45,671 nucleotides of DNA from DASZCR01 sp035942915 (GTDB lineage: Bacteria > Acidobacteriota > Blastocatellia > Pyrinomonadales > Pyrinomonadaceae), in the NCBI GenBank assembly GCA_035942915.1, contig DASZCR010000221.1, positions 1 through 45,671 on the forward strand, written 5' to 3'. The position numbers and the translations under genes were made by a program. This document shows, in pieces, positions 7,405 to 15,491 of the stretch. Positions within the stretch are counted from its first letter, which is position 1. Each line of letters begins with the position of its first letter. A model generated the notes under the pieces. It ran no database searches, had not been told where the DNA came from, and worked only from the letters and a program-made list of their open reading frames with translations.

Positions 7405-8391
7405 TCAAACGTGCGTCGGCGCGGTAAGCACGCCGCCTTCGTCGTGCGCGTGTCCCTGCTGGCGATGCTCCTCGTCGTGTCCACCGTGCCCCTCGTCGTG
7501 GCTGTGGTCGCCATGCGAGACCTCGCCAATGTAGATGGTCGAGAGCAGCACGAAGATGAACGTCTGCATGAAGGCCACGAAGAGGCTGAGCGGCATGATT
7601 AAGACCGGCAGTATCCATGCCACGAGACTCGAAATCGTCCCCAGAATCTGCTCGTCGCCGAACATGTTGCCGAAGAGGCGGATGCCGAGCGAGAGCGGCC
7701 GGACGAAGTTACTGACGAGTTCGATGGGGAACATCAGCAGCGCCAGCCACGGAATCGGCCCCGCGAAGTGGCGCAGATGGCCGAGCAGTCCGTTCTCGCG
7801 GATGCCGATGTAGTTGTAGTAGACGAACGAACAGATGCCGAGCGCAAACGTCACGGAGGTCGAGGCCGTCGGCGACATCAGTCCGGGGACGAGTCCCATC
7901 AAATTCGAGACCAGGATGAGCACGCCGAAGGTGGCGACCACCGGCAGATACTTGACGCCGTGCGGCCCGACGTTGTCGAGCAGCAGATTGCGAATCGAGA
8001 TGAAGCCCGACTCCAAAACCTGCTGTCCGTTGGCCGGCTCGTCTTCGCTCAGCCGTCCCTTTAAGAATTGAATGATGATGACGCTGAAGATGCACGCGAG
8101 GATGAACATCACCGTGTACCAGGGCACGGCGTTCTCCGGCGAGTAAGGGCTGGCGGAGAAGACCGTGTTGGCGTCCGTCCCGAAGAGGCCGAAGAATTTA
8201 TCCCACATCGGCTTCGTGTAGTGCATCTGGAAGTTGTAGATAGGCTCGCCGATGTAATGGTTGATGGCCTCGACGATAGCAGGCGTGTGATGTGCGGCTG
8301 CGCCGCCGTGTTCGGCCGTCGCGGCGGCGTGCTCAGCCGTCTGCTGCGTGCCGTGTTCGGCGGCTTTGGTATCGGCGAATAAGAAGAACAT
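7405..8391 (-). CDS. atpB: F0F1 ATP synthase subunit a with histidine-rich tail
   Basis: Subunit a provides the ion half-channels against the c-ring. The protein is 328 residues. The essential arginine is Arg238 in LGIRLFGNMFGDE (236-246). Membrane helices cover about 92-110, 150-170, 178-195, 213-230 and 252-288. Two additions are unusual. The N-terminus (8-45) is rich in His, Ala and Glu. The C-terminus past the last helix (290-328) is a hydrophilic tail with nine histidines among Asp, Glu and Gly. The tail could bind divalent metals, but that is inferred from composition only. The gene starts 5 bases after atpI ends. Confidence 0.95.
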   Translation of the reverse strand: MFFLFADTKAAEHGTQQTAEHAAATAEHGGAAAHHTPAIVEAINHYIGEPIYNFQMHYTKPMWDKFFGLFGTDANTVFSASPYSPENAVPWYTVMFILACIFSVIIIQFLKGRLSEDEPANGQQVLESGFISIRNLLLDNVGPHGVKYLPVVATFGVLILVSNLMGLVPGLMSPTASTSVTFALGICSFVYYNYIGIRENGLLGHLRHFAGPIPWLALLMFPIELVSNFVRPLSLGIRLFGNMFGDEQILGTISSLVAWILPVLIMPLSLFVAFMQTFIFVLLSTIYIGEVSHGDHSHDEGHGGHDEEHRQQGHAHDEGGVLTAPTHV

Positions 8392-8396
8392 CTGCC

Positions 8397-8843
8397 TTAA
8401 GCTTCCTCTCGGTGGGAGATGGCGAAATATAACTGCGTGAAACCTTCAATCAGCGCGGCGACGACGAACGAGCACATCCCTGCGAGCGTCGCGCCGAGCG
8501 AGACGGCGTCGAGTTTGTAGGCCACGACTATCGTCACGGCCAGCACCACGTAACGCAAAACGTACCGCGCTATCTTGAACTTCGGCTTCGCGCCCTCAAT
8601 AGCCGTGGCGAACATCGCGGCTACAGACGTGCGCAGCCAGTGATGATTCAGGAGCGAGAGCAGACCTCCGAGCAGCAGCCCCGTCGTCACGCGCCAGGGC
8701 GCGAGCGCCGCGCTCAGGACGACGGCGACCGTTATCGTCACGCACATCCCGCGAAAGATACGCCGCTCCATCGCCGCCGGGTCTTCGCCCGCTTCCCCGG
8801 CCACGTCCGAAGGACGCTCACTGTCAACAAATTCGTCCATCAC
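8397..8843 (-). CDS. atpI: ATP synthase subunit I (AtpI-type membrane protein)
   Basis: This 148-residue protein matches the ATP synthase I-chain family, which assists c-ring assembly or Mg2+ supply. A charged N-terminus (1-28) is followed by four hydrophobic helices: about 32-49, 51-65 (GLLLGGLLSLLNHHW), 95-110 and 113-135. Its position, after a small AtpZ-like gene and directly before atpB, is the classic one for atpI. The family is poorly conserved, so the call rests on helix layout and gene order together. Confidence 0.8.
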   Translation of the reverse strand: MMDEFVDSERPSDVAGEAGEDPAAMERRIFRGMCVTITVAVVLSAALAPWRVTTGLLLGGLLSLLNHHWLRTSVAAMFATAIEGAKPKFKIARYVLRYVVLAVTIVVAYKLDAVSLGATLAGMCSFVVAALIEGFTQLYFAISHREEA

Positions 8844-8904
8844 GGAACAGATAATTTTACACGCCGCGCGCCGCGTCGTCCAGCAAACATCCCGCGACCG
8901 ATGC

Positions 8905-9126
8905 TTACTTGTTGAGTTTCGAGATGATGCGGATAAACTCGTAGAAGCCGACGATTGAGCCGAGCACGATGCCTGTCACCATCAGCCAGCTTGTGCCAAA
9001 CCAGCGGTCGAGCGCCCACCCGACGCCCATGAATGAAAGCACGGAGAAGAAAATCGTCAACCCGGCCGCGTAGGCCATGCTGCTGCGGCGCGTAATCTCT
9101 GGATTATCGTCCTTGTCTTCAGCCAT
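8905..9126 (-). CDS. AtpZ/ATPase gene 1-like small membrane protein
   Basis: The 73-residue protein has two membrane helices (about 18-36 and 46-66) joined by DRWFGTS. GWALDRWFGTSW and the glycine-rich second helix are typical of the small protein encoded at the head of many F0F1 operons (AtpZ, ATPase gene 1 family). That protein has been linked to Mg2+/Ca2+ handling and to assembly. It begins 6 bases after the radical SAM gene ends, so the two are probably co-transcribed. The product name is secure at the family level only. Confidence 0.78.
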   Translation of the reverse strand: MAEDKDDNPEITRRSSMAYAAGLTIFFSVLSFMGVGWALDRWFGTSWLMVTGIVLGSIVGFYEFIRIISKLNK

Positions 9127-9132
9127 CGGCAG

Positions 9133-10254
9133 TTACCAGCGCCCGCGCGTCGCGTAGTTCTTCGGCACTTCGTAGAGCAGGGCGCGGCGCGAGTGGCGCA
9201 TCGAATCGTGTATGAAGCAGACGTGCGTGCACCAGCAGGCACGCCCGCCGTCAATCTCTGCGAGTTCCCTGCGCCGTTCCTCTGCCTGCCAGAGACGGCC
9301 GAAGTCGTAATCGTAATCGGCGAGGGTGGCGAAATGTGCGCGCAGTTCGCAGGCGCGCACGTCGCCGTTGTAGTCGATGACGGCCGTCGTCTCGCCCGCC
9401 GTGCAGGGGAAAGGCCATGCTGAAGGCGCGTCGAAGTTGGCGTGCTGCGTCCGGTAGTGCGTCGTGATAGCGCCGACGTAGGCAATCTGTTTGACGAAGC
9501 GAGAGGCCGCGTCGTCGTCTGCGAACATGCGTTCGCCATAACGCTTGGTCAAGGCTGAGGCGCGCGCGTAAAGCGCCGGAAGCACATCCGCAGGGACTTG
9601 CTTGATAGCCTCGCCCGCCTTCGTTGCGCCGCGAATGATGTTGAAGTAGTGGCCGTCGAGCGCGAAGTTTTCCCAGAGGAAATCCGCGAGCCTCTCCATC
9701 TCCGCGTAGTTCTCAGAGCAGACGACCGTGTTGACGTTGAGGCGGAAGCGCCCGCCGAAGCACTCCTTGAGCGGATAGAGCGAGCGCAGGCAGTCGAGCG
9801 TCTTCTCCCAGTTGCCGGGAACGCCGCGCACGCGGTCGTGCGTCTGCCCGTAGCCGTCGAGCGCGACGTTCAGATAAAGATGGAGTTCAGGATGTGCGTC
9901 GAGTGCGCGGCGGACGATTTCGGAGACGCGCGATTTTATCAGGCCGTTGGTCGGGATGATGACGCGGCGGACGCCGTTGCGGGAGACGAAGAGGTCGATG
10001 ATTTCGGAGGCGTCGTGGCGCAGCGTCGGCTCGCCGCCTGAGAGCCAGAGGTCTGTGATGGGAGGCATCGTCCGCGAGACTTTTTCAATCTGCTCGAAGG
10101 TGAGGTCGCCGGGACGGTTCAGCTCTTCATGATAGAAGCAGGTTTCACACTTCGCGTTGCAGCGCGAGGTGATGAAGAAGATGACTGTGCCGAGGCGTCG
10201 CTCGCGCGCCGTCGAGCGCAGCAAGCGGTAGAGTTGTAGTGGTCGGTTGCTCAT
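9133..10254 (-). CDS. Radical SAM protein with C-terminal cysteine cluster
   Basis: This 373-residue protein carries the radical SAM cluster CNAKCETC (Cys32, Cys36, Cys39), the SAM-binding GGEP (73-76), and a barrel to about 215. A second set of cysteines (Cys284, Cys302, Cys340, Cys342, Cys346) resembles a SPASM- or twitch-type auxiliary iron-sulfur site. The block AVIDYNGDVRACELR is typical of such domains. It lies 6 bases after a GT21-like glycosyltransferase gene and 6 bases before the AtpZ-like gene. No precursor peptide is visible next to it. A role in modifying a glycolipid or an unlinked peptide is possible. The substrate is unknown. Confidence 0.88.
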   Translation of the reverse strand: MSNRPLQLYRLLRSTARERRLGTVIFFITSRCNAKCETCFYHEELNRPGDLTFEQIEKVSRTMPPITDLWLSGGEPTLRHDASEIIDLFVSRNGVRRVIIPTNGLIKSRVSEIVRRALDAHPELHLYLNVALDGYGQTHDRVRGVPGNWEKTLDCLRSLYPLKECFGGRFRLNVNTVVCSENYAEMERLADFLWENFALDGHYFNIIRGATKAGEAIKQVPADVLPALYARASALTKRYGERMFADDDAASRFVKQIAYVGAITTHYRTQHANFDAPSAWPFPCTAGETTAVIDYNGDVRACELRAHFATLADYDYDFGRLWQAEERRRELAEIDGGRACWCTHVCFIHDSMRHSRRALLYEVPKNYATRGRW

Positions 10255-10260
10255 CTCGGT

Positions 10261-11511
10261 TCAGGCTTCTTCCGGGTCGTCTGCGCGCGGCATCCCTTCG
10301 ACGGTGCGAGCGATGATGGCAGTTTCGTGCGGGGATTTCAATTCGTAGATGATGCCGCGCCAAGTGATGCGCCGCGAAAGGAGAGCCGCCAGCGCGTTGT
10401 AGAGATAGAGCGCGGAGGCGAGCGGCCAGAGCAGAAGATGCGCCCACACATCTGAGCGCAACTGCGCGTGATAGCTTTCGAGCGCGAGCGCGACGGCGCG
10501 CAGGCGAAAGAAAGCCTTCCACGTTCCGAGCAGGTAGATGGAGCAGACGAGCGCCAGCGGCCACTCGAACCGCCCTCCGCTGACGGCGCGCGAGACGGCC
10601 AGCGCAAGACCGCCGAAGAAGACGATGACGAACAGCAGGTTCGAGACGAGCACCACCCTCCAGAGGTGCGGCGCATAGACGCGCGTAATTTTAATCTGCC
10701 GCGTCGTAAATTCTAACAACTCTCGGAGACGACAGTCTTCGAGCGAGGCCGTCAGGCATTGCGGAACGAAACGGATGAGCAGACCGGATTCGTTGAGCAG
10801 GCGCGTCAAAGTGAAATCGTCGGAGAGCGTGCCGCGCCAGCGTTCGGCGACGGAGAGGTGCGCAAACGTCTCGCGCCGGATGGCGGTCGAGCCGCCCCAA
10901 CAGAAGTTACGGCGCGCGTCGCCGCCGAGCGCGGAGGCGATGGACGCGTTCCAGACCGCGCGCAGACGCGAACTGAATCCGCCGCGCACCGGAAGAAACC
11001 AGCGGTAACCGGTCGTCGCGCCCGTCCCCTCGTTGTCGAGCGGGGCGACGAGGGCACGCAGCCAGTCAGGGCGGGGTCGCGCATCCGTATCGACGAAGAC
11101 GATGACCTCGCTCGCGTCTGAAATCTCTCCGACGGCGACGCGCAGGTTATGAACCTTCTGCCCCGTATCGTGTGCGCGCCCGGCGATGACCGTGCGCGCT
11201 TGCACCGCGCCGCTTTCCGCGTACACGCGCGCCACGTCTGCGGCGACGGCGAGCGCCGGGTCTGCGTCGTGGTCTGAGACGAAGAGAATCTCGTAGGCCG
11301 GATAGTGTTGCTCGAAGAGCGCGGAGAGGTTTTCGCGCAAGCCCTGGTCGCAACCGCGACACGGGACAATCACGGAGGCGTAGGGCATGTAGAGCGAGCG
11401 CCTGCGCGCATCCATCTCGCGGCGCACGTAGGCCAGATAGCGCAGGCCGCCGCGAAGCGAGACGGCGCTTTGCAAGAGCACGAGCGCGGCCAGAGTGTAA
11501 TAGAACCACAT
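10261..11511 (-). CDS. Membrane glycosyltransferase, GT2/GT21 (ceramide glucosyltransferase-like)
   Basis: The 416-residue protein has an N-terminal anchor helix (about 3-20) and a GT-A catalytic domain (44-280). The remainder is a membrane region with helices at about 288-308, 317-333, 354-378. The motifs follow the GT21 pattern: KVHNL (119-123), DTD (141-143) for nucleotide-sugar metal binding, the CWGGSTAIRRETF acceptor-side block (204-216), the putative catalytic SDDFT (230-234) and RQIKITR (271-277) in place of RQxRW. It probably glycosylates a lipid acceptor at the membrane. Whether that lipid is ceramide, hopanoid or something else cannot be told. It lies 112 bases downstream of an SDR gene and 6 bases before the radical SAM gene. 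Confidence 0.85.
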   Translation of the reverse strand: MWFYYTLAALVLLQSAVSLRGGLRYLAYVRREMDARRRSLYMPYASVIVPCRGCDQGLRENLSALFEQHYPAYEILFVSDHDADPALAVAADVARVYAESGAVQARTVIAGRAHDTGQKVHNLRVAVGEISDASEVIVFVDTDARPRPDWLRALVAPLDNEGTGATTGYRWFLPVRGGFSSRLRAVWNASIASALGGDARRNFCWGGSTAIRRETFAHLSVAERWRGTLSDDFTLTRLLNESGLLIRFVPQCLTASLEDCRLRELLEFTTRQIKITRVYAPHLWRVVLVSNLLFVIVFFGGLALAVSRAVSGGRFEWPLALVCSIYLLGTWKAFFRLRAVALALESYHAQLRSDVWAHLLLWPLASALYLYNALAALLSRRITWRGIIYELKSPHETAIIARTVEGMPRADDPEEA

Positions 11512-11623
11512 GCAGGAAACTCGTCTTCCTTTGCCTCTCAGTGTCTCCCGCGTGAAATTTCAAAGAGACAGTCAGACGCCAAGAAGAAGGGACGTGGCTG
11601 AATGTGCGTCTTCGTCTGACGGA

Positions 11624-12397
11624 TTAGCGCGCGCAGGTTTGTGCGCGGCCACCGTCGATAGAGTAGGTCGCGCCGGTAATCCATGCGGCGCGGTCGGAGG
11701 CGAGAAAGAGTATCAACTCGGCGACCTCGCGCGCTTCGCCGACGCGTCCGAGGGGGTGCGTCTGTCGCGAGCGTTCGAGGAAGTTCGCGTAAGCCTCTTG
11801 CTCCATGCCGCCGCGTTTGTGTATCTCCGTGCGCACGACGCCGGGGTTGACGGCGTTGACGCGGATGCCCTTCGACGCCAGTTCGAGCGCCGCGCACCGC
11901 GTCAATTGGTCAACGCCCGCCTTCGACACGCAGTAGGCCAGCACGCCGGGAAAGGCGCGCAGCCCGGTCACGCTCGATACGTTGACGATGTTTCCGCGTC
12001 GCTTCTCAAGATGCGGCACGGAGAGTTGCATGAGATGGAAGACGGCGCGGAGGTTGACGTTCATCATCGCATCCCAATCGGCGAGAGAGGTCGTCTCGAC
12101 CGTGCCGTTCGTGAGGATGCCTGCCGCGTTGACGACGATGTCGAGCGCGTCGAATCGTTCGAGCGTCTCGGCGACGGCGCGCGTCGCATCCGCCTCGTCC
12201 GTCACGTCAGCCCAGACCTCCGCAGGCTCGCCGCCGAGCGAGCGCACCGCTTCGGCCGCCTCCTTGAGCGCCGCACCGTCGCGCCCGACGAGTGCGACGC
12301 GCGCGCCCGCTTCGGCGAATCTCTGCGCCGTCGCACGCCCGATGCCCGAAGTCGCGCCCGTCACGAGCGCGACTCTGCCCTCCAACTCTCGCTCCAT
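11624..12397 (-). CDS. Short-chain dehydrogenase/reductase (classical SDR)
   Basis: A 257-residue NAD(P)-dependent oxidoreductase. It has the cofactor motif TGATSGIG (13-20), NAAG (90-93) and the catalytic Ser141/Ser142, Tyr155 and Lys159 in YCVSK. SIDGG stands near the C-terminus. The set is typical of 3-oxoacyl-ACP reductase or glucose-dehydrogenase-like SDRs, so the substrate cannot be assigned. I chose the ATG at 12397 because AAAGGGAA stands about 6 bases upstream. An in-frame ATG at 12442 would only add a basic 15-residue leader. It is the first gene of the run leading to the glycosyltransferase, radical SAM and ATP synthase genes. Confidence 0.9.
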   Translation of the reverse strand: MERELEGRVALVTGATSGIGRATAQRFAEAGARVALVGRDGAALKEAAEAVRSLGGEPAEVWADVTDEADATRAVAETLERFDALDIVVNAAGILTNGTVETTSLADWDAMMNVNLRAVFHLMQLSVPHLEKRRGNIVNVSSVTGLRAFPGVLAYCVSKAGVDQLTRCAALELASKGIRVNAVNPGVVRTEIHKRGGMEQEAYANFLERSRQTHPLGRVGEAREVAELILFLASDRAAWITGATYSIDGGRAQTCAR

Positions 12398-12475
12398 CGA
12401 AGTTCCCTTTCTTCTTCGTCCGTGTTTGCGGGTCGCAGGCATTTTCGCCGTTCCGGCAAAGGCAGGTCAAACGCG

Positions 12476-12517
12476 CCGACCCCGGCCGAGACACGCGTAG
12501 GTGTCGGCCGGGGTCGG
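12476..12517 (-). terminator. Strong hairpin downstream of the propeller gene
   Basis: CCGACCCCGGCCGA (12476-12489) pairs with TCGGCCGGGGTCGG (12504-12517). CAC/GTG pairing extends the stem past a two-base bulge. It lies between the stop of the propeller gene at 12546 and the SDR start at 12397. Only a short T run follows on the minus strand. Confidence 0.7.
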
Positions 12518-12545
12518 ATGCCGCCTCGTTCCTGTCGCCGGAGAG

Positions 12546-13661
12546 TTACGGCAAGACCGGACGCACGAGGGGAGATTCTTTATCCGCCACGTAAACGTCG
12601 AGCACGTTGAAGTGCGCGGGAATCATGGTGGCGAAAGCATGGTTGGTGACGAGCAGCGAGCCATGCTTGTTGAAAGCGATGTTCGCGGGCGAGTCGTAAG
12701 GCTCGAAGGGGTTCTGTGCGTTTTGCAGGCGCGTCGCTTCCGTTCCGTCCGTGTGCAGAATGGAGATGCCGGAGTTGAAAGGCACGGCCAGCGCGACGTA
12801 GAGTTTGCCCGAACGACCGAAGGCGATACCGTCCGGCCCTTCGCCGTTGTATTGGTGGAAGACCTTCAGGTCAGACGCGGCAGGCGCATCGACGACGGGC
12901 AGCGTGTAGATTTTCCCGCCCTCGAACGCGCCGAGTTGGTTGACGCCCTCAGCCGTCACGGCGAAGTAGATTTTCGTGCCTTCGGGGTTCAGGCGCAGGC
13001 CGTTGGCTCCGAAGGGCGTATCGAGTTTCGAGTCCTGAAACCAGATGTGGGGCTGGCCGCCGCCGGGCGCAACGCGCCAGATGGTCGCCTGTAGAGAGTC
13101 TGTGATGTAAGCGTTACCGGCCTCGTCGAAGGCGATGTCGTTGGCGAGCGGCGGCGCGTCGATGGCCGTCGGCGAGCAGGGCGTGTTGGCGGGCGCGTTG
13201 GCGCAGTTGGGAATGTTGGGGATGGCCGAAGCGTAAACCTCCTGCTGCCCCGTCTCCGTGTCGAGACGCACGATGCCGAGTTGGATGTTGACGACGTAGA
13301 GCCTGCCCGCGTCGTCGAAGGCGACGCACGAGTTGGCGTGGTCTTGGCTGAGGTCTTCGCCCTGCATCGGATAGGTGCGGACGATTTCGCCTGTGCGCGT
13401 GTCGAAGGCGACGACGAGAGACGGCTGACCGTCGCCCGCCGTGCCGAAGCGAGCCGGGCCTGAGACGTAAGCCTTGTTGCCATTGACAGCAATGCCTTCG
13501 GGGAAGCCCGGCGGCGTGGGGAACGTGCCGAGGACGAAAGCATCTCCGAAGGCGCGCGTCTGACCGGCGAGCGCGACCGTGTGCACGGTCGCCACGCCGA
13601 CGACCAATAAGAGCAGTCCCGCCAGCGCGGGCAGTTTACGAAGGGTATGACGAATCTTCAC
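12546..13661 (-). CDS. Secreted SMP-30/NHL-like beta-propeller protein
   Basis: The 371-residue protein begins with a basic, hydrophobic signal peptide (about 1-33, ending near ALAG). Six repeats of the pattern G-I/L-A-F/V ... G-x-x-Y-V/I follow, for example FPEGIAVNGNKAYVS, ANDIAFDEAGNAYI and PDGIAFGRSGKLYV. This is typical of a six-bladed propeller of the SMP-30/gluconolactonase or NHL type. The start is a GTG at 13661, preceded by AGGAG at the right distance. It puts the signal peptide at the N-terminus, whereas longer in-frame starts would bury it. A lactonase activity is possible, but calcium-site residues cannot be assigned with confidence. Confidence 0.85.
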   Translation of the reverse strand: MKIRHTLRKLPALAGLLLLVVGVATVHTVALAGQTRAFGDAFVLGTFPTPPGFPEGIAVNGNKAYVSGPARFGTAGDGQPSLVVAFDTRTGEIVRTYPMQGEDLSQDHANSCVAFDDAGRLYVVNIQLGIVRLDTETGQQEVYASAIPNIPNCANAPANTPCSPTAIDAPPLANDIAFDEAGNAYITDSLQATIWRVAPGGGQPHIWFQDSKLDTPFGANGLRLNPEGTKIYFAVTAEGVNQLGAFEGGKIYTLPVVDAPAASDLKVFHQYNGEGPDGIAFGRSGKLYVALAVPFNSGISILHTDGTEATRLQNAQNPFEPYDSPANIAFNKHGSLLVTNHAFATMIPAHFNVLDVYVADKESPLVRPVLP

Positions 13662-13837
13662 TGTGATGTTCTCCTGTAGCTCTGCAACCCGCGCCGGAGC
13701 GTCGGGCATTGAGGAATGTTCAGGCCGTCGAGGCTGAGAAAAATCAATCGGCTGCAAAAAGGACGCGTTGAACGTCCGCCACCTCGATACGCGGCTTGCG
13801 ACAGGAAAAGGGATCAGGCAGGCGCGCAGATTCGTCC

Positions 13838-13880
13838 AAAAAAAATGTCGGAGCGGAGGACACATTCCCCCGCCCCGACG
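13838..13880 (-). terminator. Intrinsic terminator of the complex I operon
   Basis: On the minus strand GTCGGGGCGG (13879-13870) pairs with CCGCTCCGAC (13856-13847), with one G.T pair. Eight Ts follow at once (13845-13838). It starts about 20 bases after the nuoN stop, a textbook position. Confidence 0.92.
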
Positions 13881-13898
13881 TTTCCTTCTGTTGAATTG

Positions 13899-15479
13899 TC
13901 AGCGCAGCGCGACAGCGCCGCCGCCCGCGAGCGTGGCGACGAGCGTCTCGGCAATCTTGATGAAGGGCTGCGGATAGACGCCTGAGACGACGACGGCGAC
14001 CACGCAGACGACGAGCGCCGCGCTGAGCGCCGGTGAGAGCGAGAGCGGGCGCGGGTCGGCCGCGCGTTCGCTCGACAGGTACATCGCACGGATGAAGCGC
14101 ACGTAGTAGTAGAAGGAGACGACCGTGTTGATGGCCGCCCACGCGGCCAGCCAGTAGTACCAATTCTTCTCTTCTTCCAGACCGCGCTTGAACAGTCCGC
14201 CGAACAGAAACCACTTACCGATGAAGCCGCCCGTCAACGGCAGTCCGCCGAGCGAGAGCATGAAGATGGACATCATCAGCGCCATCCAGGGGGCTTTCTG
14301 CGCCAGTCCCGACAGGTCGTCCACCTCGTCGCCGATGATGCCGCGCCGCCGCAGAGAGATAATCACGCCGAACGCGCCGATGTTCATGAACGTGTAGACG
14401 ATGAGATAGACGGCCAGCCCCGTGTAACCGTAATCGTTGGCCGCGACGAGACCGAGCAGCAGGTAGCCCGCGTTTGAAACGGACGAATAGGCGAGCAGCC
14501 GCTTCGAGTTCTCCTGCGTCACGGCAGCCCAGTTGCCGACAAGTATCGTGATGGCCGCGACTAACCCCAAGAGCGGCGCCCAATCGAGGTGCATCTCGCC
14601 CAAGCCTTCGAGGAAGAGGCGCGCAAACAGTGCGAAGCTCGCCGCCTTCGACCCCGTCGAGAGAAACGCCGTGACGGACGTGGGCGCGCCCTGATAAGCG
14701 TCCGGTGCCCACATGTGAAAGGGCACGGCGGCGATTTTGAAGAAGAGCCCGGCGGCGAGCGCGATGAGCGCCAGAATCAACAGCGGACGAAAGAGCGCCG
14801 GGTCTCCGGGCGCGCCGGGCGTTCCGGCCGCGATGACATCGGCCACCCTCGGCGCAATCTCGCTCAGATTGGTCGAGCCGGTCACGCCGTAGAGCAGCGA
14901 CATCCCGTAGAGCAGAATCCCCGACGAGAAGGCTCCGAGGAGAAAGTACTTCATCCCCGCTTCGTTCGACTTGCGCTCGCGCTTCGTGTAGGCGACCAGC
15001 ACGTAGAAGGTCAGCGCCATCAACTCAAGGCTCACGAACAGCACAATCAGGTCGTAGCCGCTCGCCAGAAACATCATCCCGACGGTCGCAAACAGCACCA
15101 GCGCGTAATACTCCCCGCGCTGCTCGCCTTCGATATCCAGATAACGCAGCGAGATGGCGATGGTCAAAGCCGCCGCCGCGATGAAGATGAGTTTGAAGAC
15201 GACGGCGAAGCCGTCAACGCGCAGTGTTCCGTAAAAGCCCGTCAGCGAGGTCGCCGCCTCGCCCGCCAGCGTCGGCCAGCCCAACAACGCGACCGAGAGT
15301 CCGGCCAGCAGCAACCCGACGAGCGCGAAGTAGCCCGTCACGCGGCTTTCGCGGCGCGGCAGCACGACTTCCAGAACGAGCACCACGCAAGCGCACAGCG
15401 TCAGAATCAACTCCGGCGCAATCAGTTGTAAATCGGCCGCGTCAAACAGCCGTTCGGTATTGGCTTGCAGAAGAAACAT
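13899..15479 (-). CDS. nuoN: NADH-quinone oxidoreductase subunit N
   Basis: NuoN is one of three antiporter-like subunits in the membrane arm of complex I. The 526-residue protein has about 14 hydrophobic helices, and it carries the family blocks LELMALTFYVLVAY (glutamate in a membrane helix), AAVPFHMWAPDAYQGAP (channel lysine region upstream) and LAYSSVSNAGYLLLG. The length is a little above the usual 480-500. It is the last gene of the cluster: nuoM ends 12 bases upstream and a strong terminator follows. Confidence 0.97.
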   Translation of the reverse strand: MFLLQANTERLFDAADLQLIAPELILTLCACVVLVLEVVLPRRESRVTGYFALVGLLLAGLSVALLGWPTLAGEAATSLTGFYGTLRVDGFAVVFKLIFIAAAALTIAISLRYLDIEGEQRGEYYALVLFATVGMMFLASGYDLIVLFVSLELMALTFYVLVAYTKRERKSNEAGMKYFLLGAFSSGILLYGMSLLYGVTGSTNLSEIAPRVADVIAAGTPGAPGDPALFRPLLILALIALAAGLFFKIAAVPFHMWAPDAYQGAPTSVTAFLSTGSKAASFALFARLFLEGLGEMHLDWAPLLGLVAAITILVGNWAAVTQENSKRLLAYSSVSNAGYLLLGLVAANDYGYTGLAVYLIVYTFMNIGAFGVIISLRRRGIIGDEVDDLSGLAQKAPWMALMMSIFMLSLGGLPLTGGFIGKWFLFGGLFKRGLEEEKNWYYWLAAWAAINTVVSFYYYVRFIRAMYLSSERAADPRPLSLSPALSAALVVCVVAVVVSGVYPQPFIKIAETLVATLAGGGAVALR

Positions 15480-15491
15480 GGCGTTTCGAGT

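Noticed and set aside
9133..11511. The radical SAM and GT21-like genes as hopanoid HpnH and HpnI
   Set aside because: The radical SAM protein has a SPASM-like C-terminal cluster and its cluster motif context is unlike HpnH. No squalene cyclase or other hpn gene is near.
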